From assembly GCA_020205615.1 (NCBI GenBank), contig CM035160.1, positions 120,855,516-120,919,515 of the forward strand: a stretch of DNA of 64,000 nt, in the 5' to 3' direction. Positions 1-10,992 of the stretch are shown one piece after another (position 1 is the stretch's first letter; each line of letters begins with the position of its first letter). A program made the position numbers and the translations under genes. Below the pieces are notes generated by a model. The model was not told the DNA's origin, did no database searches, and saw nothing but the letters and a program-made list of their open reading frames with translations. This stretch comes from Panax quinquefolius. Lineage: Eukaryota > Streptophyta > Magnoliopsida > Apiales > Araliaceae.

Positions 1-1878
1 CCAGGAAAGAGGATATCATCTTCCTTGGATTTATTAGCAAAAGAACCTGTTAGGTATGTTCTTGTTCTTTCAATCCATCAATTTAACTCTGTGCTACATT
101 CCATTTACTGCTTGGCATTTTCAGATGTTTGATATTAAGGACCAACGGGGAACTTTCTGTACTTGATCTGGATGATGGGCGGGAAAGAGAGCTCACTGAT
201 TCTATTGAGTTATTCTGGGTTACTTGTGGCCAATCAGAGGAGAAAACAGACTTGATTGAAGAAGTGTCATGGTTAGATTATGGCCATCGAGGAATGCAGG
301 TGATAGTTTTTTTAGCCTTTTGAGTTATTCAGTTTTATTTTTCCATCACTTTGCATGTCTGATATAGCTGGTGGCTGGAAGTTCATCTTTACAGGTTTGG
401 TATCCATCTTCCGGTGTTGAGCCTTTTCAGCAGGAAGATTTCTTGCAGGTATTCATGTATATAATGCTTGAAACATTTTTCATTGTTGACCTTCCTTTTA
501 TGATTTCTCAATGTTGTCACGGTTTTCAATTTATGATTCTTTTGTTTGATGTTTAAGTCACCTTATTTATATTTTTAGTTGGATCCTGAACTTGAATTTG
601 ATCGTGAGGTGTACCCTCTTGGTCTACTTCCGAATGCTGGAGTTGTAGTTGGTGTTTCGCAGAGGATGTCATTTTCTGCATGCACAGAGTTTCCACATTT
701 TGAGCCGTCACCTCAAGCTCAAACGATCTTACACTGCTTACTTCGGCACCTTCTTCAGGTACCCAGTCGTAATGATTTATACCTCTTCATTAGCAAATAC
801 TAACTATAATATCTGTCCAAGAAGGACTCCATGCTCAATGATATGATGAACATGACTCCGTCTAATTTATAATCTATAATATTTAATTGGTCGTTACCTG
901 TTTGGGGTATCAGTCTCTTAATCAGATTCATGATTGGGGATTCTGTAATACAACATGTACACCTACCTAACCTAGCCTTTTATTGTGAATCTCTTGCTAC
1001 TGATGAATAAATTATATCATCTCTGGATTAGGTTGTACTTTTCCTGTAACCTTGAATTCCATTTTTTGGGTCATTTTATTCAATAGAGGGGCAAGAGTGA
1101 AGAAGCTTTACAGTTGGCACAATTATCGGCTGAGAAGCCTCATTTTTCCCATTGTCTGGAGTGGCTTCTTTTTACCGTGTTTGATAGGTAAATTTAATTC
1201 ATTAGGCATACTTGTATGGTTCCGTCATTTAGCCATTTTTCATGTTTACCATGGGATAGTAAGATTGCTCCATGCCAGAATTTCTGAATTGGTGCCACAT
1301 GATAGCCAAGATGCAGGGAACTCTTATGCTGAAGTAAAACACAACTGTCTTTTTATTTTAAAATTCCTATTGATTTAATTAATTTATTAATAACTTTTCC
1401 CTTTTTTGAGGTTCTATTATTTGATACATCATCTACTCTAAAGCAGAGGTTTTTGAGTATGAAGTCAGCAAATGCATAGGAGTATGGGGATTTCGATTTA
1501 GTGGGGTTGCTAATCTTTAGGGTCGGAGTCTGTTTTCTAGCACTTGAATTCATCTTTTGTGTAAGATGCCCATAAGTTGTGAAGTTTTAATATCTTCAGT
1601 GCGTTTTCTGTGTCTATCTAAACTATTGGTAACTATCTTCTACTCTGATGATTGTTTCGTGTCTGTTTTAACCGATTGATAACAACCTTCTACAGGCAAA
1701 ATGCAAGCAGAAATCAGATCTCAGTTCCTAATCATTCTAACAAAATTTCTCTTCTGGAGAAGACCTGTGATTTAATAAAAAAAATTCTCAAGTATTTTGA
1801 CGTGGTTGTTAGCGTTGCAAGGAAAACTGATGGTAGACACTGGGCAGATCTTTTTTCTGCTGCCGGAAGGTCAACAGA
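1..1878 (+). CDS. RIC1: RIC1-like exons, first six in window
   Basis: Six exons (1-53, 125-299, 395-448, 579-758, 1087-1187, 1696-1878) join in frame. The 53/125 join makes an Arg codon before CLILRTNGELSVLD. 299/395 and 448/579 are phase-0 joins. 1187/1696 makes AGG (Arg) and leads into NASRNQISVPNHSNK. The short linker normally seen between the VFD and RxxxxxNQ segments in plant homologues (about four residues) appears to be missing at 1187/1696. Exon 1696-1878 ends with the conserved ARKTDGRHWADLFSAAGRSTE. Confidence 0.85.
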
Positions 1879-2736
1879 GTATGTGATTTCTTTTCGTTCA
1901 GTATTGATTTTAACGTACTATTAGCACTTCATGAGATTCAGTATACTCTTTTAGGCCTTTAGGGAAAGGCATGTACCGGTGGAAGGGCCATGTCTAACTC
2001 AATAGAATGGTAATTCTAGGAAACTTTTTTATGAAAGCCCGTAGCAATAACTGGATTAATTTGCCCCATGTGGAGCCTTTGTTGGCATGCTATTTTCTTG
2101 CAATCTACGACGTTTTGATAAAATTTGGTTCGAGTATAATTAGTTCTGTGCCTCCTCAACTGCTTAAAAGGAGATTCTCTTCTATGAAAGTAAAACCTAG
2201 CCCGACTCTGTTCCAAGCTTTTCTGCTCGAGGGAAGGTGACTTTTCTTTGGATGGACTTTTTGATGCAAAGAAACTTAATGGGGTGAACAAGATATGATA
2301 TATCTGTGCCTAAGAAGTAAGGATTCCAGTTTGGGGATTTGGGTTTGAGGATTCTCGTTCCGGCAAATCACACAAAATGGGTATTTGCGGATTGGGCACA
2401 TGTTCAAATATTAGTAAATTCATTATATATACACACACATGTACATTAAAATTTAAGTAGCCATAAATATATTGATTATTGAATATAAATTGTATGCTTA
2501 GATGAATAATAATATATTTAAATGCGAAATATGTGAGTAATTTTTCCTTTTTACTTTATTTTTAACTTTAGCTTTCAATTTTCTTTTATCATTATTTTTG
2601 TTCACATGTTTCGTGAAGTATAACATTCTTTTCTATAGCTCAAAACTTGTAATGAGATCCACCCAAATGAATTTTTTGATTCTCTAGACACTTTTCAAAA
2701 TCCTAATTTTTTAATTATACTATACTCAAATTGTAT

Positions 2737-3545
2737 TCGAAAGATATATCGAAAAAATTTGTTTTGTGTATAAGAAATTAAATTATTAACAATAAGATAT
2801 TATTTAGAAAATATTATTGGTAGGTGGTTTTAAAGGCCTTTATTTGAATAGATTCGATTCTTATGGGGTCAATTTATTGGTAGGTGGTTTAAGGCCTTAT
2901 TTGAATAGATTCGATTCGGACTTGGGAATTGACCCGAGATTTGTTTCGGAATCGAATCAAATTCATCTAAATAAAGCCTTAAACCACTGACTCAATAGTA
3001 TTTTCTTGGGTCATTTAGCCCATCACAGGCAAAATGTCATGACTTGAAGGTACTATTGTTAGTAATTTAATTTCTTATACACAAACAAATTTTTTCCATA
3101 TCTTTCGATGTGGGACTGAGGTGTTACAAACTCTCCCACTTAAATTTCTGACGTCCCCGTCAGAACCGATCACACACACGATCCACATATCTTTGTCTTT
3201 AGTTATTGTGGGATAATACCGGCTGGTTTCGTGCCCCCACATCCGGACCTACTCTTCATTGTGGGATAATAACACCAGCCTTTGTGTCCTCACCTCCGTC
3301 AACTTGATCTCGAGCTTTCGAGAGTAGGCTCTGATATGATATGAAACAACCGGGTCAAATCTTGAGTCCGAATCGAATCAAATCAAATCTATTCAAATAA
3401 GGCCATAAATCACTGACCTAATAGTATTTTCTTGGGTTATCTTAGCTCACCACAGGCTCACCCAAAAGGTCATGACTTGAAGGTACTACTGTTAGTAATT
3501 TATTTACTTATACACAAACAAATTTTTTCCATATCTTTCAATGTG
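2737..3545. repeat. Inverted-repeat element in RIC1 intron
   Basis: 2737-2815 (CGAAAGATAT ... TTGTTTTGTGTATAAGAAAT) is the reverse complement of 3047-3112 (ATTTCTTATACACAAACAA ... TATCTTTCGATG). A third, direct copy of the right arm lies at about 3478-3545. The segment TATTTGAATAGATTCGATTC occurs twice, about 58 bp apart (around 2842 and 2900), with related sequence in inverted orientation at 2955-2985 and 3385-3405. Between the arms is text typical of a dispersed plant repeat (GATGTGGGACTGAGGTGTTACA). It is probably a foldback or fragmentary non-autonomous element. No ORF or clear target duplication was found. Confidence 0.6.
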
Positions 3546-4225
3546 AACCGGACACAAATCCTCATTTGAGAATGCTGGAAGCAGCAATTAAGACTAAAGC
3601 TCCATCATAGCCATGTTTATGCTGACGTGCCACTACTGCTAATATATCCTCACTGTTGGAACAATCAACTTACTTTGTATGAATTAGCAAACATTATAGC
3701 ATAAACTTGAAAGTTGAAAATATATATTGTAATAAAATCTCACCTTACCTAGATCAACAAGGAAAGGTTTTTTTTTTTTTAATAAACAGTTTAGTGCTAA
3801 AGAATGTTTTTTTATTATCTGCTGCTAGTTTGATTTAAGCAAATGACTTATTTAGGCTGCTGCAAGAGTTCTTTGTGTAAACCTACAAAACGGAAATGGT
3901 ACATTTATACATGTCTAACTAACTAACTAACAAGCATATAACTACCATTTATGTACTATAATGGCACATGGTCTTGCCATGGCCTAACAAACTCTTTGTC
4001 CTCCCTATATATAATTCTTCTTCTTTCAAAAATATTTCTTCTTTTATCGCAGAAAAGGTTGCTGACCTTCTAGATCATTTTTTTTCAAGTTTGGATCAAT
4101 ATATATGCCATTTTGTAATTCTTAATGAGAGTTTTGTGAAAATTGATTTTTCAGAATCTAGAATGTAATAGTATGGTATTGATTTTATCTTTTAAAGTAT
4201 GGATGTAATTGTTTATAAACTGTAG

Positions 4226-4283
4226 GTTATTTGAGGAATGCTTCCAACAGAGATGGTATCGTACTGCAGCCTGCTATATACCT
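4226..4283 (+). CDS. RIC1: RIC1-like exon (ECFQQRWYRTAACY)
   Basis: The acceptor TGTAG precedes G-TTA-TTT-GAG, which completes the Glu codon split at 1878. The exon encodes LFEECFQQRWYRTAACYI and then meets CCT|GTAAG. The exon end and following intron start (4271-4294) are copied in tandem at about 4295-4318, a small local duplication. The next expected exon (VIAKLEG to LAGEL in plant RIC1, roughly 100 nt) is not visible downstream. Confidence 0.75.
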
Positions 4284-4467
4284 GTAAGAAAATCCTGCTA
4301 TATACTTGTAAAAAAATCGCTTTTGATTTTGATTTTTTTGGATTTAAGAATTGTTATGTTATTCACTTTATTTTTTTAATTAAAAAAAATAATAATAAAA
4401 AATTGTACTAATAAGCTTAAGGTACCACTTATTCATCTTACATATATGCGTGGTGTATGTATATATA

Positions 4468-5129
4468 GGGGAATGATCCATAACATGTATTTGCTATGAA
4501 TCAAAAATAGGCATACACTATCTTTATCATTCAATATAAGAACCAACGACCGAGATTAATGTTAATCTCAGCCACTACTATTAGTAGCGGACGACGAATG
4601 GTCCATAGTGTGTATTTGCTATGAATAAAAAATGGGCATACACAATCTTTATCGTTCAACTAGTAATTACTCATGCCTAAAGACACGGTGTAACGAAATT
4701 CTCCATCTCTCTCCGCTTTCATTTCTCTCTCTCCTCCTTCCTCTCCCGCCACCCTTTTCCGCCCAAATCAATTAGAATGAATTTGAACCGTCCTTGTAAT
4801 TTCCCGCCCAAATCATTAGAATGAATTTGAATCATCCTTGTACTTTGCCGTCCAAATTTAAAATGAGTTCTATCTTATTAATATAGATATATGAACCAAC
4901 GGTCAAGATTAACATTAATCTCGGCCGCTACTATTAATAGCGGACAACGGGTGTCGTCTGCTACTAATAATAGCGGATGACACTGAAAATAGTATCGTCG
5001 CTATTATTAGTAGCGGATGTGATTTTTTCATTTAATAATCTCACCAGTTAGTTAAACTATATTGAGCGATAGAGATGCTTATGGTGTATTCATTTTTTTT
5101 CCGATCCATTTCTTTATGGATCATTACCC
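4468..5129. mobile_element. Non-autonomous TIR element (MITE-like), 662 bp
   Basis: The left end GGGGAATGATCCATA (4468-4482) matches the reverse complement of the right end (5115-5129) with one mismatch. Both flanks are (TA)n, so a TA-type target duplication is possible but cannot be proved. Inside, two modules recur: TTTGCTATGAATCAAAAATA-like text at about 4488 and 4613, and a module ending ACTATTAGTAGCGGAC at about 4535 and 4888. There is no coding capacity. It sits where a conserved RIC1 exon would be expected. Confidence 0.65.
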
Positions 5130-5275
5130 ATATATATATATATATATATATCTATCCATATAAGCATTAGATTGTATAACATATGGTTATGTAAATTTCC
5201 ATTGGGTTCTTAATTGATATTTTTATTGTTCATCGGGGACCTGGGGTTAATAGGTACTCTGTTTATTTTTCTCAG

Positions 5276-5694
5276 GTGAGGTTTCTCTTGAGATCTGGAA
5301 GGGAGTATGAAACTCCATCATCTGATTCAGAAAAGCAATCTCCTCGATTCTTAAGCTTCTTTTTTCTTCCTTCAAGTTATCGAAGGCAGTCTTTGGAGTC
5401 AAAAAGGTGAACACAATCTTCTGTAAACTAGTTTTCATATTTTACCAGAGCTGTGCACTTTGGAGCCAAATTTTCTTCTGAAGCAGCCCCTCGTTCAAAG
5501 AGCAGTTATTTAATGTCTGGGAAAGAACTTTCAAAGCTCGTTGCATTTGTGAAAGGCACCCAGTTTGATCTAGTGGTAAGAGAATGCCATAGTTTTGGTT
5601 CAAGATGAATATTTTCTCTTCTAATGTCTGGTGATTATAGGTTTAATCTCGCTTGGATAATTTTGCTTCAGGGCTTGAATTAATTGGACAGAAG
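5276..5694 (+). CDS. RIC1: RIC1-like exons with a likely in-frame stop
   Basis: There are three exons. 5276-5406 starts VRFLLRSGREYE, ends SYRRQSLESK and has phase 2. 5449-5575 includes SYLMSGKELSKLVAFVKG and ends QFDLV at a codon boundary. 5641-5694 encodes RLDNFASGLELIGQK. In phase 0 the last exon begins GTT TAA, and the roughly ten residues that normally join FDLV to RLDNF (YLQRER-type) are absent. Either this exon has lost its 5' part, or a short CTG-containing segment was lost in the assembly. Confidence 0.7.
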
Positions 5695-5992
5695 GTATCA
5701 ATCATGTTGACATGCTTAAGAATTTCAATGTTTTTTTTTATTTCTTTTCTTCATTTTATTATTGCACTGGGTTTATTGATAAAGCGTTTTTATTGGTGAA
5801 CACCATAATTTTCCAACAATCTGAGTCGGGGGAAAACCTTTCTTTTGTTATTTTATTTTAAGAAACTTGATACTTCCAAGACAATTAGTGGGAATAATAT
5901 GAAGAATCAAGTGTGGTTCCATTTCATTTTGCATTTCCTAACCAATTGACTTGTGATTCATATATTTTTCTTTTTGATTCCAAAATTTCCAG

Positions 5993-6109
5993 CTTCACAT
6001 GGGAAAGTTGCAAAGCCGTTTAGATGCAGAATTCCTCTTATCTCATATGTGCTCAGTCAAGTTTAAAGAGTGGATTGTTGTCTTGGCCACTCTTTTAAAA
6101 AGATCTGAG
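5993..6109 (+). CDS. RIC1: RIC1-like exon (SRLDAEFLL)
   Basis: A clean 117-nt phase-0 exon runs between TTTCCAG and GAG|GTAAAG. It encodes LHMGKLQSRLDAEFLLSHM, the CSVKFKEWIVVLATLL core, and KRSE. It is well conserved with plant RIC1. The following intron holds the CACTA element at 6307-8862, which stretches it to 3.1 kb. Confidence 0.85.
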
Positions 6110-6932
6110 GTAAAGTTGATGTCATCTTGCATAATTTCTGGAGTTTAACTATGTTTCTATGTATGTCAATGTTTGTTGCTATTGCTTTACTTTCTCAGCT
6201 AGTATGCTATCTTTAAATTACTTATTGGGAACAATTGAAGAATAGTCTGATTTAAGGTCAAACTTCACATCCTATTTTATCAATCAATGCAGCGTTACAT
6301 AAAATACACTATTATAAAACAGTAAATAGACAACGCGAAAAAAACGTTGTGATTTCAGTCAGAAAAACGTCGTGATTAAGGGTGTTGTCTATTTGACACC
6401 CTTACACAACGTTTTTAAAACGTTGTGGTTAAGCACAATACACAACGTTTTTTAGAAGAAAAACGTTGTAGATTTGTTTTTCAAAAATTAGCAAATGCTT
6501 AAAAACGTTGTAGAAAATATGATTCCACAACTTTTTTAGATAAAAACGTTGTTTAGTATATCAGACAACATTTAGACACATTTACACAACGTTTTAAAAA
6601 TGTTGTAGATTAAAAAAATAAAAATAAAAATTGTGGTTCACCTATATTACCAATGCACCTGCAATATGCTAATGTCATGATATATAGCTAGAATTACAAA
6701 GAATATTAATACCATACAAAACGTTTACATCCCAATAATTCTTTGTAATGCCAATTACAAAGAATATTAATACCATACAATACGTTTACATCTCAATAAT
6801 GCCAAACTATCCATACATCTCAAATTCACTTTTGAGATAAACAATAGTAATCCTGTTAATTTATAGCTGAAAAGTGGGGAAATACAATTGAACTTTGTCA
6901 ACAACAAAAAAGGAAGCATATCAGTTTCATAC

Positions 6933-7223
6933 CCTTGTTATTTAGGACTCCGTCTGTAGGGGATACAGAGATCTTTGTGGGTTTGGAATCACGCAATTCA
7001 TCAATGTTCTCTCCGTACCAAAAATTACAGACCCCCATTTCTGAAATTGCCAAAACACAGAGACCTTCATCATCTGTATCTCCAGTGAAAGTGCACCTGC
7101 TATCTAGAAATGCAGCAGGGTGATCCATTGCAAGAACACAGCAGGATGATTTCTTTTTGCTACCATCTATTCTCCAAACTGCAACATATCTTTCAGTTAC
7201 AGCAGAAGAGATGTACTTTCCAT
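6933..7223 (-). pseudogene. Captured WD40-protein gene fragment
   Basis: On the minus strand an open segment begins after an AG acceptor at 7223 and ends at a GT donor at 6933. It encodes GKYISSAVTERYVAVWRIDG, then AAFLDSRC, VLAISEMGVCNFWYG and ELRDSKPTKI. The W-D-like repeats and the FWYG/ELRNTKPTKI pattern resemble plant WDR43/UTP5-type nucleolar WD40 proteins, which act in small-subunit rRNA processing. That family call is from memory and moderate. It is only a fragment inside the CACTA element, open across its length, with plausible splice borders. Confidence 0.65.
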
Positions 7224-7429
7224 CTAACTAAATTTCAGTTTTATAAAATTGCAAATCTTCTCTCAATTCAACTAAATTTGTGGGAATTGTGTTACGAGTA
7301 ATATCCTTTTGGATAGTATTTCTATATGTTAACAAAATATATACACATTTGCTTAATATGAATGAAAGTCTCGTCACATCATAAAATCTTTAACCCAGAA
7401 ACTACAGTTCATAATTTTGGTGGAATAAG

Positions 7430-7730
7430 AATTTGTGTTGGTGCTTTTTCTGAATCACAGCATCCGTAAATCATTACAGCACCGCACCTCCTTTTGGTCC
7501 CAAACATCATCTAACCAGGCAGGGAAGTATGAAGCAGAGCCAGGCAGTTTGCGGTTCCACAAAAACAGGATGAGGATCCCCCGTTACACCTTCACGCAGC
7601 TTCCTCCAATATACATTCACGACAAAAATAATACTGTGGTGACAACATTATCTACACAATTACTTTTTGTCATTAAATGTGTATTAAGTCCAATCTACAT
7701 CCTTGCCCTCTTCTATGAATTATCAAAATG
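7430..7730. other. Unassigned interior segment of the CACTA element
   Basis: It lies between the two captured fragments. Both strands have short open stretches (for example minus-strand ASYFPAWLDDVWDQKEV around 7480-7550), but I cannot assign a family. It could be a third captured host fragment or unrelated filler. Confidence 0.3.
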
Positions 7731-7980
7731 AAGAACATAAGCCAGTATGAAATTTTCCACCATGGCTTCCCAAACTCTTACCAACAAAAACAAATTGATC
7801 ACAAACAATACAGAAAGTAACAAAGTAGCTACCCAAGTTCTATCAAAACCTTAAAATAAATCCGAATTCCTGGTCCAGTATTCATCCTTACGAAATTTCA
7901 TTTAAAATAAAACAAGAAACTAATTAATTAAATTAATAAATTACATACCATGAAAGACAAAATTTTCAAAATACACATAC

Positions 7981-8124
7981 CTTGTAAACTAGACCAACAA
8001 TTGTTGTCCCGGTCTTAAGAAAAGATGAGGGTTTGAGACCCTTCTTCATTAGCATCTCATTCCGTCTACACAGATCGAAACTAAAGCCACCCTTAGCGGG
8101 AACATCCACTTCTGTCTTAGACAT
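7981..8124 (-). pseudogene. PBB1: Captured exon 1 of 20S proteasome beta-2 subunit (PBB-like)
   Basis: On the minus strand ATG at 8124 opens a 48-codon segment. It reads [19 protein letters not shown], then [20 protein letters not shown] and TTIVGLVYK, and stops at a GT donor (7980). This matches the first exon of plant proteasome subunit beta type-7 (PBB1/PBB2), including the G|TTIVG site where the propeptide is cut to expose the catalytic Thr. Sequence to about 8530 upstream looks like captured 5' UTR and promoter. No later PBB exon is present, so the fragment cannot make a subunit. Confidence 0.85.
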
Positions 8125-9247
8125 TTTGGAGAAATCAAAATCTAACCCTATTCATACAACATCGGAAGCATGTGTCAGATTAGCATAATAGCATAAATAG
8201 AACTATAAAACAAAGACCAAACAAAATAGGTAAATAATTTTTTTTAAAAAAAACCTAATTTGGTATTGATACGAACTTACGAAGTTCTGAAGGATCGAAG
8301 ACTGTTGATGCCGAATTTCAGTAAATACGAAGTTGGAAGAGGAAGAAGAGGAACTCGAATCAGACTGAAATAACGTGAAGGCTTGGGTAGTAAGAAAAGG
8401 CCTGCGGCTTTAGATACACAAATTAACCACACCGAGTTTTTTCGTCAAGTTTTGAACCTTATTCCTTCTTTGAACGATGTCTGTCCTTTTCGCTTCATCT
8501 CCTTCAAAGAAGCACCCCAAATCAGATGCAAGCGAAATCTAGGCAAACCCTAGCTTTTGTTTTCCAGATGGAACGTAAAGAGGCTAAACAGAGAGATGAG
8601 AAACGAAGACACTTGGTGACAAATGAGAGAGCAGAAAGTTTTCATTTAATCGTTTTTTTTAGCTCAGTGTTTTTGTTTATAGACAACGTTTTAAAAAAAA
8701 GTGTTATGTAATTAAAACAAAAAAAATGCTTTTTAAATAGATACCGTTTTTGCATATATATCTACAACAGTTTTTTTAAAAACGTTGTAAAAAAAATACC
8801 ACAACGTTTTTATAAAAAATGTTGTGGTTTAAGCGTTGTCTATTTACTGTTTTGTAGTAGTGATACTTTGATTTACCAATGACATTAAGCAAACAATTCT
8901 ACTGCAAAGGAGTACCGAACAAGTAAGCCGGCAACTTGATAATGCCAGAATTATTAGGATAGATGAAGATGGATTTTTAAAGATTTAAAGGGGGTAAAAT
9001 TTCTATTGTAAGTAATGAAAGAATTTGAATTTTGTTTTCTAGGTGTAGAGGATAGTTGTAGTAATAGTTTATCACCATCCAAGCTTCATCAATGACAGGA
9101 TCATCTGCCTACATGGTCAAGACTGAAAGTTCTAAAATTGTAGTATTGTTGTAAGACTGAAGCTGTATAATTACCATTGTTATCGGAAAAAGGAATGCTA
9201 ATAATATGGTACTGCCTTGTTGACATATATCTCATCTTCTGGTGCAG

Positions 9248-9472
9248 GTACTTCTTGATTTATTTAGGCATGATATGCGGTTATGGAAAGCATATAGCAT
9301 TACTTTGCAGGTATGTCTCTCAAACCTTTACTGCTCGGTTGATATTGGCATAAATACATACCCTAACTTCCATGTGCATGTTCAGTCACATTCAGCACTC
9401 GTTGAGTACCACGATTTGCTTGAAGCATTGGAAGAGAAACTTTCTTCGACAGGAGATTTCGAACAGACATGA
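9248..9472 (+). CDS. RIC1: RIC1-like last two exons and stop
   Basis: Exon 9248-9310 follows GGTGCAG and encodes VLLDLFRHDMRLWKAYSITLQ, minus its final residues across the border. Exon 9386-9472 follows GTTCAG, begins SHSALVEYHDLLEALEEK and ends EQT-TGA. Both joins are phase 0. This is the conserved C-terminus of plant RIC1-like proteins. The 3' UTR is not delimited. Confidence 0.88.
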   Translation, partial: VLLDLFRHDMRLWKAYSITLQVCLSNLYCSVDIGINTYPNFHVHVQSHSALVEYHDLLEALEEKLSSTGDFEQT

Positions 9473-10507
9473 TAAAATAAATGGGATTATTGAGTACCAA
9501 CCTTCTATTCAGTTTTATATAATGGCTGATGTAATTATCCTACTTTCTTCAAGTTGGAGGTCCCAGCCAAATCACAGAGAAATGGACAAGCATCTTGTCA
9601 TCGTCTTAGTAGGTTCATTTTTTTTTCCCTTGATCGCATTTATGGTCTAAAAAATCAGTGAGTTTTGATTTTTTTTGGTTATTGTAGATATGGCACTTGA
9701 GATTTCTTGTTAGAGGCAAAACGCTGTAGTTCTGCTCATACTTAACCCCGTATGGCCTGCCCTAGGTTACAATTTGTGCCAATATATTTTGCTTTAGCTC
9801 CCCATTTTTGGGAGAAGAAATGAGAGAAACAGCCGAAGGTGATGGAGATGGAGGGGAAGGTGGAGAGTTGTATATTTAGTTTGTGGATATGGCTTATGTA
9901 GGTGTGTGTAATTAAATAAGTCTAGCTATTCTGTTGTACCTGGAGCCTAAGGATTGTCATCTATACGAAACATTTTTTTCACTTTGATCTTTGCAATTTC
10001 ATTTATACATGTCTTGAAATATCTTAATAACATAATTTTATTATTTTACCCCTCTGAAAAAATTTAAAGCTGTAAAATTATTTAATATTATAGTTAATTT
10101 TTTTTTTTATATAATTTTTATAAATTTTTTTATATTATTCAGCTGTTCATTCAACAAAAAAATTTGACTTAGTCATTCAACTCAATCATCTGACCGATTC
10201 AACTATTCAGACAAATTTTTTCCAAAACAAACGCACTTAATGGTTGACTGATTCAATCATTCAGATGTATCCAGGTCTTAAAACAAACAACATCTAGATC
10301 TCTTAAATTTTTATATAATTAGGTTGTGTGTACCAACTTTATCTATTACCAATATTACTAAATTTTTATATAATTAGGTTGTGTGTACCAACTTTATCTA
10401 TTACCAATATTACTAGACCATTAATTCTGTGATTTATATAAACATAATTTTATTTAACTTTTGATCACCCCGTGTACAAAAATACATTTCAAAGTTTAAA
10501 CGACAGG
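9473..10507. other. Intergenic, RIC1 downstream region
   Basis: AT-rich sequence after the RIC1 stop, presumably containing its 3' UTR. No further gene is seen. It contains the tandem duplication listed separately. Confidence 0.6.
10304..10415. repeat. Perfect 55-bp tandem duplication
   Basis: The unit beginning TAAATTTTTATATAATTAGG and ending ATTACCAATATTAC occurs twice back to back (10304-10358 and 10359-10413, continuing to 10415) with no visible difference. A recent local duplication is likely. Confidence 0.85.
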
Positions 10508-10519
10508 CACTACAACAAA

Positions 10520-10860
10520 AAGGCGATCAATGATCAAGCATCATTGACGTGACACGATCATCGATCGCAGATGTCTATCTGCTGACCGAATCTTGATCAT
10601 TGATCTGAGTCGCAGATAATCTGTCATTGGAAGGACATCAATGACCAACAATAATGAATCAATTATTAGCGGCCATTATTATTAGCGGCCGCAATTAGCG
10701 AATCGATACTGGTCGCTATTATAACTTATCTTTGAAATCATTTGTCATGCGTGACGTGTCACACGTGTCGTGACCGATAATAATGACCGCAATGATTCGC
10801 TAGTTTCAAAAAAGTCGAGCGTCATTGATATATTTTAGCGAATCGTGCGGTCACGATGTT
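10520..10860. repeat. Left subterminal repeat zone of the large CACTA element
   Basis: Repeated short motifs occur in both orientations: GATCAATGATC, ATCATCGATCG, TTATTAGCGGCC and AGCGAATCG. The sequence folds readily, for instance GCGGCCATTATTATTAGCGGCCGC. It matches the role of CACTA subterminal repeats and resembles in style the zone at 24930-25205. Confidence 0.5.
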
Positions 10861-10941
10861 TTTTTTTTTTTATAAATTTTTTGCCTATTTTATTGATTTC
10901 CCAAAATAACTCGCTTTGTACACGCTTTCAATCCCAACACG

Positions 10942-10942
<1 letters not shown>

Positions 10943-10990
<48 letters not shown>
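10943..10990. repeat. (TA)n microsatellite, 48 bp
   Basis: An uninterrupted run of TA dinucleotides. Confidence 0.95.

Positions 10991-10992
<2 letters not shown>

Larger units (their letters stand above)
6307..8862. mobile_element. CACTA (En/Spm-type) element carrying host gene fragments, 2556 bp
   Basis: The left end CACTATTATAAAACAG and the right end (reverse complement CACTACTACAAAACAG) continue as a TIR of about 30 bp with two mismatches. The 3-bp target duplication ATA flanks both ends (6304-6306, 8863-8865), the CACTA hallmark. Subterminal regions (6330-6620, 8680-8835) are packed with AACGTTGT/ACAACGTT motifs in both orientations, typical of transposase-binding arrays. No transposase is present. 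The interior holds minus-strand exon-intron fragments of two host genes, so it is a Pack-CACTA-like passenger in a RIC1 intron. Confidence 0.85.
1..9472 (+). pseudogene. RIC1: RIC1-like (RAB6A-GEF complex partner 1) gene, 3' part, probably broken
   Basis: RIC1 proteins form, with RGP1, the exchange factor for Rab6/Ypt6 GTPases at the Golgi in yeast and animals; plants have homologues. The window starts inside the gene. Exons read by eye: 1-53, 125-299, 395-448, 579-758, 1087-1187, 1696-1878, 4226-4283, 5276-5406, 5449-5575, 5641-5694, 5993-6109, 9248-9310 and 9386-9472 (TGA). Nearly all have GT/AG borders and compatible phases. Recognisable plant RIC1 motifs include DDGRERELTDS, VSWLDYGHRGMQ, MSGKELSKLVAFVKG, SRLDAEFLL and LDLFRHDMRLWKAY. 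Two defects stand out. The exon for the conserved region around CALRLLQATLDESLY is not found between 4283 and 5276. The exon at 5641 opens with an in-frame TAA and lacks about ten codons (YLQRER region). Identity is secure. Broken status is an inference, since sequencing error or a divergent exon is possible. Confidence 0.8.

Noticed and set aside
1286..1330. Possible extra RIC1 exon (RISELVPHDSQ...) after CCAG
   Set aside because: The donor phase does not fit the exon at 1696, and the residues do not match plant RIC1. The direct 1187/1696 join gives a good frame.
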